NCBI GenBank assembly: GCA_965116965.1 | Contig: OZ220743.1 | Location: 62,001 to 126,000, forward strand | Source of the DNA: Aldehydirespirator sp965116965 | GTDB taxonomy: Bacteria > Actinomycetota > Acidimicrobiia > Acidimicrobiales > Aldehydirespiratoraceae | Length of the DNA stretch: 64,000 nt | Direction of reading: 5' to 3' | Part shown: piece by piece, positions 1 through 7,932 of the stretch | How the letters are laid out: each line of letters opens with the position of its first letter | Numbering within the stretch: the stretch's first letter is position 1 | Position numbers and translations under genes: made by a program | The notes under the pieces: generated by a model | The model's input: the letters and a program-made list of their open reading frames with translations, nothing else | Database searches by the model: none | What the model was told of the DNA's origin: nothing

Positions 1-1107
1 GACGCGTTCGTAGCGCTGGACCTTGACGGGGCCGAAGCCGCCTCCGGCCCGGTGCGCTGGGCCCGCAAGATCCTCCAGGGCGGGGCCAAGGACCTGGCCC
101 GCTCCCAGACCTATACCTACGCGGCACTGCAGATGCGGCGCAGCGGCGCCTCGGCCGGCATCAACGCCGAGGCGCCGGTGCGGGCCGAGGCGGTAGCCGC
201 CTTCGTGGCCGAGGCTGCCGCCCTGGTAGCCGACGGCGCCTACCTGCCCGACGCAGCCAAGGGTGTGACCAACGACGACTTGGCCCCGCTGCGGGACGGC
301 GGCACCCGCACCAGCGAGAGCCCCGGCTCGTCCACCACGACCCGCCGTGGCGACCCCCGCAACACCGCTCCCCCCGGCTCGTCCACCACGACCCGCCGTG
401 GCGACCCCCGCAACACCGCGCGCCTCGGTTCGTTCGCCACGGCCTGCGACGGACTGTCGGCGGTCGCAGCAGCCGACGCGACCGTGGGCCTCGACGGCCG
501 CGCCGCCATTATCGAAGGCACGGGCGCGACCGTCCCGGCAGTGGCCGAGGCCGTGACCCAGAGAGGCGGCCGAGTCGTAGGCCTGGCCACCGCCGAGGGG
601 TCGCTGACCGCGGCCGACGGTTTCGATCCCAAGGCCCTCGCCGAAGCCTGGTCGGCGCACGGCGACAAGGCACCGAGCGCGCTCGCCGGCGAAAGCGACG
701 GGCTGGACCCGGCCGGGGCCCTGTGGGGCATCGCCGCAGACGTGGTGTTCGCCGGTTCGAGGATGGGTGCGGTGCACCACGGGGTGGCCGAGCGGCTCGA
801 GTGCCGAGCATTAGTGCCCTGCGGTCGGCTGGCCTACACCTCCAAGGCGCTGGCCGTGTGCCGCAGGAAGGGCATCGCCGCAATCCCCGACTTCGTCGCC
901 CTCGCGGGGTCGACGATCGCAGCCTGGAGCAGCCCCGACACCAGCGACAACGACGTCCGAGCCGAGATCGCCAACACCGTCGCCGCGCTGATGGCCGAGG
1001 CGCTCACCTCCGACGACGGCCCCTTCCTGGGCGCCTGCTACGCAGCCGAGGCGTTCCTGTCGACCTGGCAGGACGAGCTGCCCTTCGGCCGCCCGCTGGC
1101 CTCCTGA
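1..1107 (+). CDS. Glu/Leu/Phe/Val dehydrogenase-like protein, 5'-truncated by the window edge
   Basis: The frame is open from base 1, so the start lies outside the window. The product resembles NAD(P)-dependent amino-acid dehydrogenases. Visible matches are the end of the N-terminal domain (ARSQTYTYAAL), a Rossmann-type turn EGTGATV after the strand of the second domain, and a C-terminal IPDFVALAG block matching the family's IPDF-ANAGG block. Where the family normally has its lysine-bearing GGGKGG loop this protein reads SGASAGI, so the catalytic lysine is not visible and activity is doubtful. A duplicated low-complexity insert sits at the domain boundary. Family membership is moderately sure; substrate is unknown. 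Confidence 0.6.
   Translation, partial: DAFVALDLDGAEAASGPVRWARKILQGGAKDLARSQTYTYAALQMRRSGASAGINAEAPVRAEAVAAFVAEAAALVADGAYLPDAAKGVTNDDLAPLRDGGTRTSESPGSSTTTRRGDPRNTAPPGSSTTTRRGDPRNTARLGSFATACDGLSAVAAADATVGLDGRAAIIEGTGATVPAVAEAVTQRGGRVVGLATAEGSLTAADGFDPKALAEAWSAHGDKAPSALAGESDGLDPAGALWGIAADVVFAGSRMGAVHHGVAERLECRALVPCGRLAYTSKALAVCRRKGIAAIPDFVALAGSTIAAWSSPDTSDNDVRAEIANTVAALMAEALTSDDGPFLGACYAAEAFLSTWQDELPFGRPLAS
321..419 (+). repeat. Two-copy in-frame tandem repeat inside the dehydrogenase-like gene
   Basis: Two identical 48-base copies (321-368 and 372-419) with a 51-base period. Each encodes a segment beginning GSSTTTRRGDP in frame, so the duplication adds 17 residues without breaking the gene. 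It sits at the linker between the two dehydrogenase domains. Confidence 0.85.
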
Positions 1108-1289
1108 CCGCCGACGGCCCCGCTACGCTCACCCGTCACCCCGCGGCAGCCGTGGCCGGCGCGCCTGCAGCGGCGCCTACGACGCCACCCCGCGGCAGCC
1201 ATCGCCGGCCGGAGCAGCCGCTATATCCCACCGACGCGATCGTGGGCGTAGACCTTCGCCCCCGACGCATTTTCGCGCCACATTCCAAC

Positions 1290-1313
1290 CCAACCCGGGG
1301 CTGTAGGGGTTGG
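1290..1313. terminator. GC-rich hairpin, possible terminator
   Basis: A 7-base perfect stem (CCAACCC at 1290-1296 with GGGTTGG at 1307-1313) around a 10-base loop, just beyond the GNAT remnant. There is no clear T-run, so termination is only a guess. Confidence 0.35.
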
Positions 1314-1331
1314 ATGACAATTGCCAAACGC

Positions 1332-1755
1332 CTAGGTCAGGCGGGGTGTGGCCTTCAGCGGCAGGAACGCGTCCTGCCCGAATTGGGAACGTCTGATTCC
1401 GCCAAACGCTGCCGTGAGCGTCTCGCAGCATCTCGCTGCCCAATCCTCGCCGCTCATGGTGCTTGGAGGTACCGAGCCGAGCAAGCAATGCGACCGGCTG
1501 ATCGTACCTGCCTGCCCCCTGGCGCCATCGGTCCAACAACTTGTCCTTCGGAATGCCGGCCATGCACCACGCGTAGTAGGCCACGACCTCATTGCTGCCC
1601 ACTGGCGTGATTACCTGCACCTTTGCTGTGCCAGAGGCGCTTGCTGAGCGCGCATGGTGACGAATCCAATCCGTCTGCTCGCTCGAACGACACTCGAACT
1701 GGCTAATCGCATCACTCTGCGCCAAGGGCCTCGGCTGCTCATACGTGATGGTCAT
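1332..1755 (-). pseudogene. TacT-like GNAT acetyltransferase toxin remnant
   Basis: The first ~114 residues match GNAT enzymes of the toxin type that acetylate aminoacyl-tRNA: an N-terminal PRPL start, a W-R-HA helix, the central VVAYYAW strand, LLARLG and the acetyl-CoA loop RRGLGSEML. After about base 1410 the frame loses the C-terminal FYxRFGF part expected of the family. A second frame continues only to 1332 without recovering it, so the gene is truncated or decayed. It starts 38 bases after the stop of the 150-residue gene upstream on the same strand, an arrangement like a toxin gene behind its antitoxin. The acetylation role is family knowledge, not shown here. Confidence 0.6.
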
Positions 1756-1793
1756 GGCGAAGCCGCCCAGGCACCCAGATACGGAGCCTCAAG

Positions 1794-2246
1794 TCAGCGG
1801 GGCTCTGCTTCGGTCCGGTGCTCGTCGCAATTGATGTACGGAGAACGTCGTTGCATGAACTCTCGCAAGTCCGGCAAGTCCTGGGCAGGTTGCCGGTTCA
1901 TCTCTTCCCACTCTCGGCGAGCCTTGGCCTCAAGAGGAAACACCGTCCGATCTGCGAATTCTCGACGCTGCTCAAGCGACAGACCCGCAACGGACGGCAG
2001 CAGCCTCTCCTCTGTGTCTAGATCCGGCGTACCGACACGCGTTGGAGTGAGTGGGGCTGCTGCCGGCACCTCCTTGGGTCGGGGCACCGCGCGCGTTCCC
2101 GCCGCCGGAAGATTACGGTCCCTTCGCCACTGAGCGATTGTCTCCTTCTTCCAGCCCGACTCCCGCGCGATAACTTCATCGCCCCGTACTGATGCCTGCT
2201 GCGCGAGCCTGCTCTTCTCCTTCTTGGATGCCGTTCTGCGGCTCAC
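1794..2246 (-). CDS. Unknown 150-residue protein, possible antitoxin partner of the GNAT remnant
   Basis: The start is set at the GTG at 2246 because it is preceded by a strong ribosome-binding site (GGAGGAAA, 3 bases before the codon); the frame stays open further upstream but without such a signal. The N-terminal third is basic (SRRTASKKEKSR) and contains a segment WKKETIAQWRRDRNLP that looks like a DNA-recognition helix, followed by a Pro-rich linker and a charged C-terminal half (LSLEQRREFADR...EAKARREWEEMNR). I do not recognise the family. Position directly before a GNAT toxin-like gene suggests a DNA-binding antitoxin, but it is not the usual DUF1778 ribbon-helix-helix type. Confidence 0.55.
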   Translation of the reverse strand: MSRRTASKKEKSRLAQQASVRGDEVIARESGWKKETIAQWRRDRNLPAAGTRAVPRPKEVPAAAPLTPTRVGTPDLDTEERLLPSVAGLSLEQRREFADRTVFPLEAKARREWEEMNRQPAQDLPDLREFMQRRSPYINCDEHRTEAEPR

Positions 2247-2680
2247 AGCTTTCCTCCTCAGTGTTCTCAGCTTGACGCTACTCCGGGAGTGCCGGTGAAG
2301 CACACGCAATCCCGGCCAACAGGCATTTGGGGGGCTGCTACTGCTGCGAGGCAGGAGGGCTGTGTCTGCTTGCGCCGGAGGCGCCGGCTGGGGAAGGAGA
2401 TCGGGATCTTCGGCAGCGGACGCAAGCGCGTCCACTGCGGCCAGCGTCTCCGGCGAAGCGGCGTCAACGAAGGCCATCGCGGACGTGTCACAGTGGTTCG
2501 GCCGGCATTCGCCGCCGGCCCGCGACGGTCCGCTGCTGTTGTTGGCAGCCTGACGACTCACTCTGCTCCAAGCACTGCCTGCGCCCAATAGGCGCGCTCC
2601 GGCACGCCCGTCTGAGCCGCTGCGGCAGGTCCCCCACACCCGAGAGGTCACAGGGCGGGCCGTCGCATCCCCGAATGAAC
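2247..2680. other. Intergenic stretch with no supportable gene
   Basis: 434 bases between the antitoxin-like start and the left end of the IS1182-type element. Open frames exist on both strands but show only high-GC shadow composition (Arg/Ser/Pro-rich) and no recognisable motif. The promoter of the minus-strand gene at 2246 should lie here. Confidence 0.5.
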
Positions 2681-3922
2681 CCTAGGAGACTGCTGAGTAA
2701 TTCGGGTCGGGTGCTCGCGATCGTGGTGCTGGGGTGGGAGAATGGGGGTCATGCAGGGCACTGAGGAGCCGGATCGGGAACTGTTGGACGCGCTGGGGCT
2801 GTGTTCGGGTCTGGTGCGGGAGGGGTCGGTTTGTCGGTTCTTGGCCGAGAACCGGCTGAGGCTGTTATCTGGTCGATGACGCCCGCGCGGTGCTCGACGC
2901 GCTCGACGGCGCCGACCTCGACGACGAGGCGGCGGAGCTGCTGGCGACGGTCGCGGGCCAAGACGTCGAGGCCGACCCGAAGGTGCCGGGCCGTGTGCGC
3001 ATAGCGCGCCGCGTCGCGCCGGGCCGGGTGATCTCTGTGGTGGACCCCGAGGCCCGCCACGCCCGCAAGACCCGCTCACAGCGCCGAGACGGCTACAAGG
3101 CCCACATCGTCGCCGAGCCCGACACCGGCATCATCACCGCAGCCGAGCTCACCACAGCAGACACCGCCGACGCCGCCACCGGCGCCCGCCTGCTCCAAGG
3201 CGACCCCACAGCCCCCCACAACACCACCGACACCGCCGACACCGCCGACACCGAGGCGCGCGCCGGGGGGTTCGTGGGGCTGGTGCTGGCCGACTCGGCC
3301 TACGCGTCGGGCGAGGCGCTCGACGCGTTCGCGGCCGCCGGCTACGCGACCGCCATCAAGCCCATCGACCCCAAGCCGCGCATAGCCGGCGGCCTCACCC
3401 GAGACGACTTCGCCATCGACGCCGACGCCCAGACCGTGACCTGCCCCGCCGGGCACACCAAAGCCGTCACATCCGGCGCCGCCCGCTTCGGCAAGCTCTG
3501 CTCAGGCTGCCCCCTGCGCGTGCGCTGCACCACCTCGCCCGCGGGGCGCAGCGTCACCGTCGACGCCCACCACCAGCGCCGAGCAGCCAACAAGGACCGC
3601 TGGGCCCAGCCCGGCGTGCAGGCCGCCTACCGACAGCACCGGCCCATGGCCGAACGCTCCATCGCGTGGCTCACCCGAAACAAAGCCAGACGCGTCCCCT
3701 ACCGAGGCGCCGCCGCCAACCACCTCTGGCTCACCACCCGAGCAGCCGCCGTCAACCTCGTGCGCCTCACCAACCTCGGCACCACCCACACCAACGGCGC
3801 CTTCACCCTCTGAACAGCCCGCCCAGCACCGACCGGGCCCACCAGCCCCAACCAGCCAACCCGCCGAGCATCCCCCACCCCAGACACCGGCCCCCACACC
3901 ACTTGCTCAGCAGTCTCCTAGG
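2681..3922 (+). mobile_element. IS1182-family element, internally deleted, with intact terminal inverted repeats
   Basis: The ends are 20-base inverted repeats differing at one position: 2681-2700 begins CCTAGGAGACTGCTGAG and 3903-3922 is its complement. Both ends contain CTAG, which could be the duplicated target. Inside lies a transposase split by a large deletion. Because the ends are intact, a related transposase acting in trans could still move it. Confidence 0.8.
2742..3813 (+). pseudogene. IS1182-family transposase with internal deletion
   Basis: The first ~45 residues (2742-2879) match the family's N-terminus: MQG, EEPDRELLD, then a GSVCRFLAENR helix, ending in a TGA. From about 2880 a different frame continues with the family's C-terminal half: AELLATVAGQDVE, a VSVVDPEARH strand, DGYKAHIVAEPD, LADSAYASGEA with a catalytic Asp, a zinc-like cluster (CPAGHT, CSGCPLRVRC) and the ending AAVNLVRL. 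Some 200 residues between the halves are missing compared with intact relatives, so the enzyme cannot be functional. Confidence 0.8.
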
Positions 3923-4156
3923 CCCTACGTGCTCTGGCGCTTCACGGGTCGGCTGATCCCGCGGTGTTCATCGGCACTCGGCACCGTAACGCTGTGGCCG
4001 ATGTCACGCCACCCGAGTAGCGTCTCTAGCCACTGGTCTCTACCGTGGTTGACATGGCCCGCCCCCGACGAACCTCCCTCAAGGGCGCTCAGCGGACCGT
4101 TAACGGCCCCGTTCAGGTCAATGCCCGATGAGCAGTGATGGCCGTTCTGTGGTTTG

Positions 4157-4381
4157 ATGTGGGAGTTCATCGGCATCCTCGCCGGTGTCGTCGTCATCAT
4201 CACCGGAGTGGCGAAGGGCATCCAGAAGGGCATTCGATGGTGGCGACGCCGACCCCTATCCTCCGTAGCCCAAGCACCGCCTACCGTCGAGGTAGTCCAG
4301 GGACAAGAGGTCACGATCTACAACATCCGGGACATCAACATCAACATCAACAACGAAGGAAGGGAGCAGGACGAGCCATGA
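4157..4381 (+). CDS. Small single-pass membrane protein (74 residues), first of three coupled small ORFs
   Basis: Starts at the ATG at 4157 (a TTG one codon earlier is possible). Residues 3-18 (EFIGILAGVVVIITGV) form one hydrophobic segment, followed by a basic stop-transfer stretch (KGIRWWRRR), predicting an N-out, C-in small membrane protein. The C-terminal tail contains a strand-like VEVVQGQEVTIYNI and a short DININININN run. The stop overlaps the next ATG as ATGA (4378-4381), implying translational coupling. No ribosome-binding site is obvious. Family not recognised. Confidence 0.55.
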   Translation: MWEFIGILAGVVVIITGVAKGIQKGIRWWRRRPLSSVAQAPPTVEVVQGQEVTIYNIRDINININNEGREQDEP

Positions 4382-4575
4382 CAGAGCAAAGAGTTGCGGT
4401 CACCTACCCTGATGGCGCTCAGGAGGACTTCCCGACCTTGGAAGAGGCCATCGAAGCCGCCAGACAACACGCGGCGAGAACCGGCGGGGGCCTCATACTG
4501 GTGCGCGGCCCCGACGATGAGATAGATCAAGCCATCGAGGTCAAGCCAGAATCCAGGGTCGGCGTTGCCTCATGA
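4378..4575 (+). CDS. Small DUF2188-like protein (65 residues)
   Basis: Starts at 4378 inside the stop of the preceding ORF (ATGA) and ends at 4575, where its own stop overlaps the next ATG (again ATGA). The sequence has a beta-alpha-beta look: VAVTYPDGAQEDFPT, a helix LEEAIEAARQHAAR, then GLILVRGPDDEI. This resembles DUF2188-type small proteins in which a query-like strand is followed by an AIEAAR helix and a closing strand. The resemblance is by eye only and no function is claimed. The 4-base couplings on both sides argue for a real three-gene unit. Confidence 0.5.
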   Translation: MTEQRVAVTYPDGAQEDFPTLEEAIEAARQHAARTGGGLILVRGPDDEIDQAIEVKPESRVGVAS

Positions 4576-4712
4576 CCGATCCCGAACATCGGCCCGATTC
4601 AAGCGATGAGCCTGTTGTGGACTGGAAGGACTTCGAGCGGGCCACCGATCTGGTCGTGGCCGATCAGCGGCCACCGGAGGATCAACCGCGGGAGGCGACC
4701 AACTCCCGATAG
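4572..4712 (+). CDS. Very small acidic protein (46 residues), third of the coupled ORFs
   Basis: ATG at 4572 overlaps the previous stop (ATGA). The product is acidic and polar (SSDEPVVDWKDFERATDLVV). Its last 31 bases overlap the 3' end of the convergent IS1595-type transposase gene, so the original C-terminus may have been replaced by the insertion. Too short to assign. Confidence 0.4.
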   Translation: MTDPEHRPDSSDEPVVDWKDFERATDLVVADQRPPEDQPREATNSR

Positions 4713-5644
4713 GGCAACCGCTGCCCCTCCAACATCTCAGCGGCCTCACCCATCCGGCGGATGACGTGCTCACCGCGGCGGTTGTACCGGAACGAGTGCT
4801 CTTCGATGTACCGGTGGAGATGGTCGGGGCTCCAGTAGTGGTAGGTGCCGATGTAGGTGCGCTTCAAGTGCGACCAGTAGTTCTCGATGCCGTTCGTGTG
4901 GACCGCACCGCGGACGTACTCGCGTGCGCCGTGCTCGACCCGCTCATGGCGGTAGCCCATCCCCGTCAGCGGCAGATAGGACCGCCACTCGTCGGTGAAG
5001 ACCGTCGCACCCTGCCGGGCAGCGGCGGCCACGATCCCCGTCAGCGACCGGGCTGAGGCGTCGGGCACCGGTCGGGCGGTCACCCTGCCGGTGGGCCGGT
5101 CCTTCACCCCGGCTACGGCGGACTTATGGCCCGTGGAGCGGCCCCGCAGGTCGCCTAGCTGCTTACGGCGGGAGGCGTGCATGTTGGTGGCCTTGCCGCC
5201 GATGTAGGTCTCGTCGGCTTCCACCGGCCCGTCGAAGCCCATCATGTCGCCATCGGTGAGCGCCTTGCGGATGCGATGCCCGAGATGCCACGCGCACTTC
5301 TGAGTGATCCCCAAATCCGCGGCGAGTTGCACCGATGACCGGCCCTTCGAGTTGGACACGATCAGGAAGATCGCCAGAAGCCACGTCTGGCACCCGAGCT
5401 TCGAGTCGTGCATCAACGAGTACGACTTCACCGAGAAGTGGCGGCGACACGCCTTGCACCGGTACTGCATCGGACGACGGCTAGCGACCTTCGACACCCT
5501 GTCGCTGGCGCAGTGCGGACAGATCGGGCCGTTCGGCCAGCGGCGAGACTCGAACCACGCTTCGGCGGCTCGGTCGTCGGGGAAGCGGCGGAAGAACTCG
5601 GTGAGGCTCATCCCGGTACGGACAATCTCGTGCGGCTTGCTCAT
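4682..5644 (-). CDS. IS1595-family (ISXO2-like) transposase
   Basis: Complete 320-residue DDE/DDN-type transposase. The N-terminus has the family's helix LTEFFRRFPDD and zinc ribbon (CPHCASDRV...YRCKACRRHFSVKS). The catalytic core shows VEADETYIGGK (first Asp/Glu region, about residue 145), FTDEWRSYLPL (second Asp, about 220) and a terminal HTNGIENYWSHLKR block with the Asn/Glu. ATG start at 5644. Length and motif order match intact relatives, so the enzyme may be active. I could not define its terminal inverted repeats with confidence. It is transcribed convergently into the three small ORFs. Confidence 0.88.
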   Translation of the reverse strand: MSKPHEIVRTGMSLTEFFRRFPDDRAAEAWFESRRWPNGPICPHCASDRVSKVASRRPMQYRCKACRRHFSVKSYSLMHDSKLGCQTWLLAIFLIVSNSKGRSSVQLAADLGITQKCAWHLGHRIRKALTDGDMMGFDGPVEADETYIGGKATNMHASRRKQLGDLRGRSTGHKSAVAGVKDRPTGRVTARPVPDASARSLTGIVAAAARQGATVFTDEWRSYLPLTGMGYRHERVEHGAREYVRGAVHTNGIENYWSHLKRTYIGTYHYWSPDHLHRYIEEHSFRYNRRGEHVIRRMGEAAEMLEGQRLPYRELVASRG

Positions 5645-5689
5645 GACCCCAACAGTACCGAGGGGGTGTGACAGTCATGATGTGGGGGT

Positions 5690-5902
5690 CAGTGGTCGGG
5701 GCTCGGATCTGACCCTGGGTGTGACGGGCCTTGTGCCTTTCCGATGATCTGTCGGTTCGGTGTCCCGGCTGCTGGCGCGCACCGACCGGTCGGGCGGACG
5801 TGACCTCATAGGAGCCTTGGGAAGACCACCTTGACTGTCCTGTCCGCCGTCCCGGCCGGTGGTGCCGACCCCACTGGCTAGCAAGGAAGGCAGGGCTTCA
5901 TC
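5690..5902 (+). ncRNA. Candidate IS110 bridge-RNA region (left non-coding end)
   Basis: The ~210 bases before the IS110 transposase lack a gene and are rich in short complementary blocks (for example CGACCGGTCG near 5782). IS110-group elements carry a structured bridge RNA in the non-coding end upstream of the recombinase gene. Location fits; the RNA itself is inferred. The word ATAGGAGC occurs at 5808-5815 and again just after the gene at 7143-7150. Confidence 0.35.
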
Positions 5903-7132
5903 ATGACCGATCAACTCGTCGGCATCTACGGCGGTGTCGACACGCACAAGGACCAGCACGTGGCCGCGGTCATTGACCACACGGGCCGGATCGTCGAGGT
6001 CGGCTCCTTTGGTGCTGATCTGGCGGGGTATCGCAGCCTCGAGGCGTGGATGCGGTCCTTCGGGCCGATCGTCAAGGTCGGTGTGGAGGGCACCAGCTCC
6101 TATGGCGTGGGGCTCGCCCGCCATCTGGTGGGCGCCGGTGTCGAGGTGGTGGAGGTGATCCGGCCGAACCGCCAGGTGCGGCGCCGGCGCGGCAAGTCCG
6201 ACACCGTGGATGCCGAGGCCGCGGCACGCGCCGCGCTCAGCGGCGACGCCACAGCGGTGCCCAAAGGCAACGACGGAACAGTGGAGTCGATCCGGGCGCT
6301 GCGGGTCGCGTTGTGCTCGACACGGGCCCACCGCACCCGCATCTCCAACCAGATCGGCGACCTCATCACCACCGCCCCCCAGCAGTTGCGCGCCGGCCTG
6401 GAGCCGCTCAGCGCCGCTGTGCGGGTGCGGCGCTGCGCCCGGTTCCGTCCCGGGGACCTCACCGAGCCCACAGAGGCCACCAAGGCCGCCCTGCGCACCC
6501 TGGCCCGCCAGCACCAGGTGCTCGACGCCGACCTCGCCGAGCTGCGCAGCCACCTCGACGAGCTCACCGCGGCCGCCAACCCGGCGCTGCGCGCCGCCAA
6601 AGGCATCGGCCCAGACACCGCGGCGATCCTGCTCATCGCCGTCGGCGACAACCCCCAGAGGCTCCAAAGCGAAGCCTCCTTCGCCGCGCTGTGCGGCGCC
6701 AGCCCCGTGGAGGCCTCCTCGGGCAAGATCACCCGCCACCGCCTCAACACAGGCGGCAACCGCCAAGCCAACCACGCCCTGTGGCGCATCGCCATGGTCC
6801 GGCTCTCCACCGACCCGGCCACCCGCGCCTACGCCCAACGCCGCCACACCGAAGGCAAAACCCGCCGCGAGACCATCCGCTGCCTCAAGCGCTACATCGC
6901 CCGCGAGGTCTACCGGCTGCTCACCAACCCCCAACCCGCCACCAACACCACCAACACCACCAACAACATGCGAACACAGCGCCAACAAGCCGGAGCCACC
7001 CTCCAACACGCCGCCGACTGCCTCAACACCTGGCCCAGCACCATCTCCAGAATCGAACACGGCAAAACACCCAACCACCACCTCGTGCCCGCCTACCGAA
7101 ACTGGCTCAACACCCAAACCCCCGCCGCTTGA
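5903..7132 (+). CDS. IS110-family transposase with extra C-terminal helix-turn-helix
   Basis: 409-residue recombinase. The N-terminal RuvC-like DEDD domain starts at residue ~10 with GGVDTHKDQHVAAV, followed by KVGVEGTSSYG and the SDTVDAEAAARAAL block. The C-terminal Transposase_20 part has AAKGIGPDTAAILL, FAALCGASPVEASSGK and the nucleophile region GNRQANHALWRIAM. It extends beyond the usual end (about residue 330) by an Asn/Thr-rich linker (ATNTTNTTNN) and a ~55-residue segment (LQHAADCLNTWPSTISRIEHG) that looks like an XRE-type helix-turn-helix. ATG start has AAGGAAGG upstream (5882-5889). Probably an intact mobile element. Confidence 0.88.
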   Translation: MTDQLVGIYGGVDTHKDQHVAAVIDHTGRIVEVGSFGADLAGYRSLEAWMRSFGPIVKVGVEGTSSYGVGLARHLVGAGVEVVEVIRPNRQVRRRRGKSDTVDAEAAARAALSGDATAVPKGNDGTVESIRALRVALCSTRAHRTRISNQIGDLITTAPQQLRAGLEPLSAAVRVRRCARFRPGDLTEPTEATKAALRTLARQHQVLDADLAELRSHLDELTAAANPALRAAKGIGPDTAAILLIAVGDNPQRLQSEASFAALCGASPVEASSGKITRHRLNTGGNRQANHALWRIAMVRLSTDPATRAYAQRRHTEGKTRRETIRCLKRYIAREVYRLLTNPQPATNTTNTTNNMRTQRQQAGATLQHAADCLNTWPSTISRIEHGKTPNHHLVPAYRNWLNTQTPAA

Positions 7133-7179
7133 CTTGACACATATAGGAGCATCAACGGATTTGCCGCCCGGCCTCACGT

Positions 7180-7521
7180 TTGGCTAGTCAGGCATATAAA
7201 CGACACCTCGCAGACAACGACGAAGAGCTTGAAAGGCTGCGCCTCCACCTCATGCGCGCCAGCGCCCGTGCGGCGCGCCACATGAGAATGCTCGATCCCA
7301 ACGACGGATCCCTCGCGCGCCCGAGCCCGGCGCGGATCCTTTTCGGCGACGAGACCTTCATACGCAGCCTCTTCAGCCGCGCAGCCAGCGAAGACGACGA
7401 CACCAACGGCGAACAGACCCGCCGCTGCGACCCCGGCGCCAAAGCCCACTTCACCAACAACAAGACCGACGCAGGCACCCTGGGCCACAAGGTGTTCTTG
7501 ATCGGCATGCGGAACAGCTGA
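7180..7521 (+). CDS. Doubtful 113-residue ORF downstream of IS110
   Basis: A TTG-started frame without ribosome-binding site. The first half has a plausible helix (NDEELERLRLHLMRASARAARHMRML); the rest has no recognisable fold. It may be a remnant of a gene cut by the IS110 insertion, or chance. The rest of the space up to the tRNA at 7807 holds no supportable gene. Confidence 0.25.
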   Translation: MASQAYKRHLADNDEELERLRLHLMRASARAARHMRMLDPNDGSLARPSPARILFGDETFIRSLFSRAASEDDDTNGEQTRRCDPGAKAHFTNNKTDAGTLGHKVFLIGMRNS

Positions 7522-7806
7522 TCCACCACTACCACGAGAACGGCGGCAGCCCCCACCCATGGTTCGGCCAACGCTCCCCAATCGCGCCACGGCCCCCATA
7601 GACCAACACCGGGCAAGCCCCGACACTGAACTCTTACTCCCCAGCCACTTCTGACCCGGCGCGCCTCTGGCGCGTCCGAGCGACGATCCGGCGCCGCCGA
7701 CACTCCCCCCAGGCGCCGCGACCACCTCGAGGTACCCTCGACCGCTCGCGCGGAACCGCCCAATACGATTGCGCGCCACAAAGCGCGCCACAATACGCGC
7801 CGCTCC

Positions 7807-7881
7807 GGGGCTGTAGCTCAGGCTGGTTAGAGCACCTGCTTTGCAAGCAGGGGGTCGTCGGTTCGAATCCGATCAGCTCCA
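7807..7881 (+). tRNA. tRNA-Ala (anticodon TGC)
   Basis: Cloverleaf reads through cleanly: acceptor GGGGCTG with CAGCTCC including the G3-U70 pair that identifies alanine tRNAs, D-arm TAGCTCAGGCTGGTTAGAG, anticodon loop TTTGCAA between CCTGC and GCAGG, and T-loop GTTCGAATC. The 3' CCA is not encoded (ACCC follows). Confidence 0.97.
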
Positions 7882-7932
7882 CCCTCGACGGGCGTTCAGA
7901 GCGCCTTGTCACGACCACGGGACGGACCTCGA

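Noticed and set aside
5675..7177. 500-residue minus-strand frame across the IS110 gene
   Set aside because: Gly/Val-rich antisense shadow of the transposase; motifs are all on the plus strand.
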